Shown in pieces: positions 59,346 through 64,000 of a stretch of DNA of 64,000 bases. This stretch comes from Chloroflexota bacterium (GTDB lineage Bacteria > Chloroflexota > Anaerolineae > Anaerolineales > UBA4823), in the NCBI GenBank assembly GCA_029782365.1, contig JAKOUW010000240.1:186001-250000 (forward strand), read 5' to 3'. The position numbers and the translations under genes were made by a program. The notes below the pieces were generated by a model. That model saw only the letters and a program-made list of their open reading frames with translations, was not told where the DNA came from and made no database searches. Numbering within the stretch: position 1 is the first letter of the stretch; each line of letters opens with the position of its first letter.

Positions 59346-62300
59346 ATGCAGCGCCAGATTCGTTTCCTCATCTTCATCGCCATTCTTTTGAACAGCCTCA
59401 ACCTGCCGCCGTCTGTCCGGCCTGCTGAGGCAGCGGCGGAGCCGACCGCCATCGTCCAACCCAGCGAAACCCCTACCGGCACCCCCTCCGCCACACCGAC
59501 AGCGACGCCCACGGCCTCGGTGACGATCACCCCCACCCTGGCAGTCGAGACGACGCCCACGCCCGCCCCGGCGCCCACCCAACCCGCAGCGCCGTCGCTG
59601 AGCCTGAGCGCCAGCCCGGCTTTCGTGGCGCCCGGCGGGGGGTTGAGCCTGGCCTGGAATATCACCGGTCTGCCCGACCTGGCAGGCGCCTGGCTGGAAA
59701 TCCACCTGCCCCCGGGTCTCAGCCCGCAAGACGCCCTGCTGGACGGGTACGACCCCCTGAGCGGCCGCCTGCAGGTCAAGAGCCTGGCCTCTCCCAGCGG
59801 GCAGATCGACCTCCTGGCAGAGAAAGATGCCGGGGGAGCGCTGCTCATCGAGGCAGCCCTCTACCTCCAAGACCAGGAACTGGCGCGCGCCACCCTGAGC
59901 CTGGCTGCGGCAGACCAGACTTTGCTGGGAGCGGCGGGCGGAACGGCCTTCGGGATGGACGGCGCTGTCAGCGTATCCATCCCGGCGCAGGCGGCTGCCG
60001 GGATGAGCGACCTCAGCCCGCTGGCCGTGAGCATCCGCCCGCCATCGTCCAAAGCCAACGCCGGGTATTACCTGAGCGCGCAGCCATTCGAAATCGTGGC
60101 CGAGCTGCAGGGCGGCGGCAAAGACGGCGCGCCGCTGGCGGTGACGCATTTCACCCAACCCATCACCATCACCGTCACCTATGCGGCGGGTGAAATCCAG
60201 GGCGACGAGAGCGCCCTGGCCCTGTTCTATTACGATGAAAAGCTGCAAAGCTGGGTGGCCCTGCCCTCCCAGGTGGACACCCGGCAGCACACGCTGAGCG
60301 CCCGCTCCGATCACCTGACCCTGTTCGACTACCAGGCGCAGAACTGGGAAGCTGTCCGCCTGCCGTCGCTGGCCGGCTTCCAGGTGTCTGCGTTTACCGG
60401 ATCGGCCAGCTACAGCTACGCCTTCAGCCTGCCGGCTGGGCCGGGCGGCTTACAGCCCAGCCTGTCGCTGAGCTACAACAGCCAATCCGCCGACAGCGCC
60501 ACCCCGCGCACCCAGGCCTCCTTCGTCGGGCTGGGCTGGAACATGGAAGTGAGCTCCATCCAGCGCTCGCAGCACGGCACGCGCGACTACTACGGCAGCG
60601 GCGACTGCCAGGACGACCGGGATTACAAAGCCAATGACGCCAACTACCCGGGCACGGACGGCGATGACACCTTCAGCCTGAACGCAGGCGGGCAGAGCAT
60701 GCAGCTCCTGCGCATCCCCGACACGGATAACAACGTCGACACCATCGACTACCGCAGCGCCGAAGAGTCGTTCTGGCGCATCCGGCGCTACCACCGCCAT
60801 GCGCATCCCGACGCCTACGATTGGGATGATTCCTATTGGAAAGTGTGGGACAAGAGCGGCAACGTGTACGTCTTCGGCAGCGAGGCTGCCTTCCAGCCCA
60901 ACACCTACCGCGGCCACGAGCTCTACCCCACTTACCGCAGCGCCTGCGCTTCCGGGTACGTCCAGATGCAAACCTGGCAGTGGATGCTGCTGCAGCAGTA
61001 CAACGTTTACGGGCAGCCGCTCAATTACTACTACCAGGAAGATGTCGAAACGCGCAACTACGGCAACCTGGGATACGACGCCCGCACCAGCCTGGCAGTC
61101 TACCCGGCGTATATCTACTACCCGGGCAACCTGTACTACGTCCAATTCGTCAACGAAGCGCGCAGCGATTACGACAGCGCCTGGTACAACAACCGCTATT
61201 CGTACGTCTTCTACCAGCGGCAGCGCCTGCAAAAAGTGCAGGTGTGGCAAAACCCGAACGGCGTGGTGAACGACGGCGACGAGCGGCTGGTGCGTGAATA
61301 CCGCTTTGGCTACCAGAACCTGTTCCCGAACAACCCCTGGCCGGCGGGCGGATACAGCTACACCCTGCAGAGCATCAGCGAATACGGTCAGGATGGCGCC
61401 AACCATCTGCCGGCAGTCACATTTACTTATGCCGACGGACTGCACCTGACGCGCGGCGAGAACGGCTACGGCGGGCAGGCCAACTTCAGCTACGAAAGCG
61501 ACCCCTGGTACGAGCTGGAGGGCAGCGAGCCGTTGAATTGGAACCTGTATCCTGGCTTTCAAGGCTTTGGCCCGGGCGAAGCCTACCTGTCAATTTGGAC
61601 TTCCACCTTCAGCAGCCTGAGCAGCTACTTCCAGCCAGGGGGCGAATACCGCCTGGAGGCCTATGTGCAGGGGACGGGGCAGGTCAAAGTGGGGCTGGAC
61701 AGCGGTGTGAGCCTGCATCTGTACGGCGACCTGGTCAGCGTGAGCATGACCCAATACTACACCGTCACCAGCTACCTCAAAGCGCCGCTGGATGCCAGGC
61801 AGGTCTCGCCGCTGGTGTACTGCACGCAGACCTGCCGCCTGTACCGCTACAAAGTCACGCCGCTGCTCAGCCGCTACCGGGTGGCGGGGCGCAGCCTGGT
61901 GGACACCACCCAGAGCCCCAACCCCACTTCCAGCTACTCCTACGCCTACGACGACGGCGCCACGAACGACGCCGTTCATTCGCAGGCGGCGGCAGGCACC
62001 AGCCCGGACGAGCGCTACAACCCGGCCTACGCCGAATACCGCGGCAGCGCCATGGCGGAAGAAAGCGGGCCAGACGGGCTGACCAGCGCCACGTTTTATT
62101 ACCAGGACGACAACCGGCGCGGGCGGGCGGCGGCCAGCCTGCTGAGCAAACGCTCGGACAGCGAGCCCTTCAACAGTGCGGCGTGGAGCAGCTACAGCGC
62201 CGGCTGGGGTTACGTTGGGCAGCAGCCGCTGGGCGAGCGGGTGACCGGCGACATCGCCTTGAAGATCAGCAGTGTGGACGCTGCGTGGACCAGCCTGTAC

Positions 62301-64000
62301 CGGCCGGTCAAGACGCTGAACGATGGAGAAGCCGTGCTGGCGCAGTTCCGCCTGGGGCAGGGGGCCAGCGGCCAGGCTACCCTGGCGGTGGAGAGCGGCG
62401 CGGGCAGCGGCTACCGGCGCTTCGGCGTCAGCCTGTACAACGATGGGAAATTGTACGGCAGCTACTGCCAGGGGACAAGCTGTTATCCCACCGACCGCCT
62501 GCTGTTCTCGAACAGTGCGCTGCAGAGAGACGCCTGGTATGTGCTGTTGATCCTGCTGAACGGCAGCGGGCAGCCCTACCAGGCGCTGGTGTGGCAGCGC
62601 GACAACCCCAACTACCTGGCGCGCTACCAGCGCAGCATGGAGCAAAACCTGAGCTGGTCGCTGCTGGCGCAAGCCAAGAGCTTGAACCTGTGGCTGGATG
62701 CCTACAGCGAGAACCAGGTGCGCACCCTGAGCCTGAGCGCCTTCAGCGCCAGCGTATATTACGACGGCTTTGCCGGGGGAGCCATCCCCGACCTGGCGCC
62801 GCTGCACCCCCTGGCCGCCGGCAAACCGGATTACAAAGACCAGAGCGTGAGCTGGACGCGGCCGATCTCCACCACCAGCCTGGCCTTCGACGGGGTGTAC
62901 TGGCAGCAAAAGCGGTCACGGATGTATTACGAAGCGAGCAGACAGGGAGGCGCGCAGTACGGCAGCCTGACCGACAGCCTGGACGAGAGCTGGGACGGGC
63001 AGCATTGGGTGGATTACCGCCTGCAGAGCACCCAATACTTCCCCAGCCCCAACCCGCTGACCAACAGCGTGTACCTGGTGGGTCTGCCAGCCATGCAGAC
63101 CAGCTACGCCTGCGGCGCCAACGCGACCAACGGCGCCTGCCAGAGCAGCCAGGTAACCGCCACACTGACCAGCGCTCACTGGTACCTGTACGATGGGTCC
63201 GCCAGCTACACCACGGCGCCGGCCGTGGGCAAGCTGACCGGCGAGCGCAGCCTGCTGAGCTGCCTCAACCCGGCCTGTGCGCCAGGCGACCAGCGCTTCC
63301 AGGACGTGAGCTACACCAACGACCAGTGGGGCAACCGCACGGCGGTCACCACCTACACGGACGAAGGCGCCTACAACCAGCTTGCTTACCTCAACCCGCA
63401 AACCAGCCAGACCATCTTCGACGCCGTCTACCACACCTATCCACTGCAGAGCACCAACGCCCTGGGACAGGCGAGCTACACGAAGTACGACTACCGGTTG
63501 GGCGCGCCGCTGGTGTACACCGCCACCACCGGGGCTGCCAGCTCGGGCAGCTACGACAACTATGGGCGGCTGACCCGCACCTACCGGCCGGGAGACATCG
63601 GCGCCACGCCAGCCATGAGCATGACCTACCATGACGAGCCGGCGCGCTTCTGGACGGAAGCCTGGCAGAAGATCGACAGCAGCCAATACCTGAAAGTGCG
63701 CAAATATTACGATGGGCTGGGGCGGCTGCTGGAGACGCAGACCTACAGCGGCACGCAAAGCGGCGCTTCAGTGTACATCCTGGTGGACACGGTGTACGAT
63801 GCCGCCGGGAGAGTGGTCAGGCAAAGCGTGCCGTACCTGCGCAGCGGGGGCGTTTTCCAGCCGGACAGCAGCCAGCCGGGGGTGGAGAGCCAGTATGACG
63901 AATTTGGGCGGCTGTGGAAGAAGATCGGGACGGACGGGGCGACGATTGTCTACACCTACAGCCTGACCCAGACCATTGTCAGCGACGCCAACGGCCAGCA
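59346..64000 (+). CDS. Giant secreted SpvB/RHS (YD-repeat) protein, cut by window end
   Basis: Open from ATG at 59346 (GGAGGA upstream) to the window edge, more than 1550 codons with no stop. A signal peptide (1-31) is followed by a Pro/Thr linker (about 37-80) and a beta-rich domain. At about residues 345-380 the text GSASYSYAFSLPAGPGGL and PSLSLSYNSQS is the N-terminal hallmark of SpvB/TcdB-type and other RHS-associated proteins. Near the end come YD repeats: YDNYGRLTRTY, YYDGLGRLLE, YDAAGRVVRQ and YDEFGRLWKK. Such proteins form a shell that can hold a C-terminal toxin or enzyme. That end, and any immunity gene, is outside the window. GC-rich. Confidence 0.88.
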   Translation, partial: MQRQIRFLIFIAILLNSLNLPPSVRPAEAAAEPTAIVQPSETPTGTPSATPTATPTASVTITPTLAVETTPTPAPAPTQPAAPSLSLSASPAFVAPGGGLSLAWNITGLPDLAGAWLEIHLPPGLSPQDALLDGYDPLSGRLQVKSLASPSGQIDLLAEKDAGGALLIEAALYLQDQELARATLSLAAADQTLLGAAGGTAFGMDGAVSVSIPAQAAAGMSDLSPLAVSIRPPSSKANAGYYLSAQPFEIVAELQGGGKDGAPLAVTHFTQPITITVTYAAGEIQGDESALALFYYDEKLQSWVALPSQVDTRQHTLSARSDHLTLFDYQAQNWEAVRLPSLAGFQVSAFTGSASYSYAFSLPAGPGGLQPSLSLSYNSQSADSATPRTQASFVGLGWNMEVSSIQRSQHGTRDYYGSGDCQDDRDYKANDANYPGTDGDDTFSLNAGGQSMQLLRIPDTDNNVDTIDYRSAEESFWRIRRYHRHAHPDAYDWDDSYWKVWDKSGNVYVFGSEAAFQPNTYRGHELYPTYRSACASGYVQMQTWQWMLLQQYNVYGQPLNYYYQEDVETRNYGNLGYDARTSLAVYPAYIYYPGNLYYVQFVNEARSDYDSAWYNNRYSYVFYQRQRLQKVQVWQNPNGVVNDGDERLVREYRFGYQNLFPNNPWPAGGYSYTLQSISEYGQDGANHLPAVTFTYADGLHLTRGENGYGGQANFSYESDPWYELEGSEPLNWNLYPGFQGFGPGEAYLSIWTSTFSSLSSYFQPGGEYRLEAYVQGTGQVKVGLDSGVSLHLYGDLVSVSMTQYYTVTSYLKAPLDARQVSPLVYCTQTCRLYRYKVTPLLSRYRVAGRSLVDTTQSPNPTSSYSYAYDDGATNDAVHSQAAAGTSPDERYNPAYAEYRGSAMAEESGPDGLTSATFYYQDDNRRGRAAASLLSKRSDSEPFNSAAWSSYSAGWGYVGQQPLGERVTGDIALKISSVDAAWTSLYRPVKTLNDGEAVLAQFRLGQGASGQATLAVESGAGSGYRRFGVSLYNDGKLYGSYCQGTSCYPTDRLLFSNSALQRDAWYVLLILLNGSGQPYQALVWQRDNPNYLARYQRSMEQNLSWSLLAQAKSLNLWLDAYSENQVRTLSLSAFSASVYYDGFAGGAIPDLAPLHPLAAGKPDYKDQSVSWTRPISTTSLAFDGVYWQQKRSRMYYEASRQGGAQYGSLTDSLDESWDGQHWVDYRLQSTQYFPSPNPLTNSVYLVGLPAMQTSYACGANATNGACQSSQVTATLTSAHWYLYDGSASYTTAPAVGKLTGERSLLSCLNPACAPGDQRFQDVSYTNDQWGNRTAVTTYTDEGAYNQLAYLNPQTSQTIFDAVYHTYPLQSTNALGQASYTKYDYRLGAPLVYTATTGAASSGSYDNYGRLTRTYRPGDIGATPAMSMTYHDEPARFWTEAWQKIDSSQYLKVRKYYDGLGRLLETQTYSGTQSGASVYILVDTVYDAAGRVVRQSVPYLRSGGVFQPDSSQPGVESQYDEFGRLWKKIGTDGATIVYTYSLTQTIVSDANGQ

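Noticed and set aside
58665-60314. 549-codon minus-strand ORF
   Set aside because: Only its last 145 codons have a ribosome site and membrane-protein pattern; the rest is the shadow of the giant plus-strand gene.
61538-63634. 698-codon plus ORF in another frame, and minus ORFs of 370 and 439 codons at 60450-62909
   Set aside because: Low-complexity Arg/Gln/Ala-rich or Val/Ala-rich translations without domain pattern, inside the SpvB/RHS gene; artefacts of GC-rich codon use.

Overview
The window looks like chromosome of a Chloroflexota bacterium, most likely class Anaerolineae. This is inferred from protein style: lipoproteins and secreted proteins with Pro/Thr-rich linkers after the signal peptide, giant Reg_prop sensor kinases, TldD/TldE, large fused transporters, and methylcrotonyl-CoA carboxylase. 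No rRNA or tRNA gene was seen to test it. I found no insertion sequence, CRISPR array, phage gene or origin. Base composition rises visibly from mixed in the first ~45 kb to clearly GC-rich from ~48 kb to the end.

Layout. 1-4.8 kb (minus): EamA transporter, unknown protein, alpha/beta-hydrolase fused to SH3 and NlpC/P60, dipeptide epimerase, and a GT2 glycosyltransferase cut by the window edge; the middle part looks like murein-peptide recycling. 4.9-9.6 kb (plus): FGGY sugar kinase, then a TldD/TldE protease pair. 9.6-13.5 kb (minus): argG-argH plus a GH16 lipoprotein, behind a strong promoter and a leader with a 32-codon Arg-rich ORF and a terminator that can be mutually exclusive with an antiterminator. 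13.6-18.5 kb (plus): beta-propeller lipoprotein and an 882-residue double permease of the peptide/nickel ABC class. 18.6-29.6 kb: ureohydrolase (minus), EEP phosphatase, glmM and a large phosphohexomutase (plus), pgi and a multi-pass glycosyltransferase (minus), a one-domain RAM regulator (plus), and a GH4 glycosidase (minus). 29.7-34 kb: a surface-anchored pullulanase with four starch-binding-like modules. 34-36.7 kb: a pentaheme NapC-like cytochrome and a tetraheme cytochrome made by internal duplication, under a promoter with interlocking inverted repeats. 36.7-41.4 kb: DinB-like protein and a 1288-residue sensor kinase.

41.3-45.1 kb (minus) is an overlapping four-gene operon: PLDc_N small membrane protein, ABC ATPase, a fusion of a YhfC-type intramembrane protease with an ABC-2 permease, and a P-loop NTPase. 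45.2-47 kb is an ABC exporter. 47.1-55.8 kb (plus) holds GNAT, HIT, Asp/Glu racemase, DUF885 metallopeptidase-like protein, Trm11-like methyltransferase, a lipoprotein and the two methylcrotonyl-CoA carboxylase subunits. 55.8-59.1 kb (minus) has a DHA2 MFS transporter among three unknown genes. From 59.3 kb to the edge runs the start of a giant secreted SpvB/RHS-type protein whose likely promoter spacer contains an A15 tract.

The best candidates for something undescribed are the argG leader (probable ribosome-mediated arginine attenuation with a near-leaderless leader peptide), the protease-permease ABC operon, the A15 switch in front of the RHS-like gene, and the propeller lipoprotein/double permease pair. 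Functional statements are homology recognition by eye; no database search was run.
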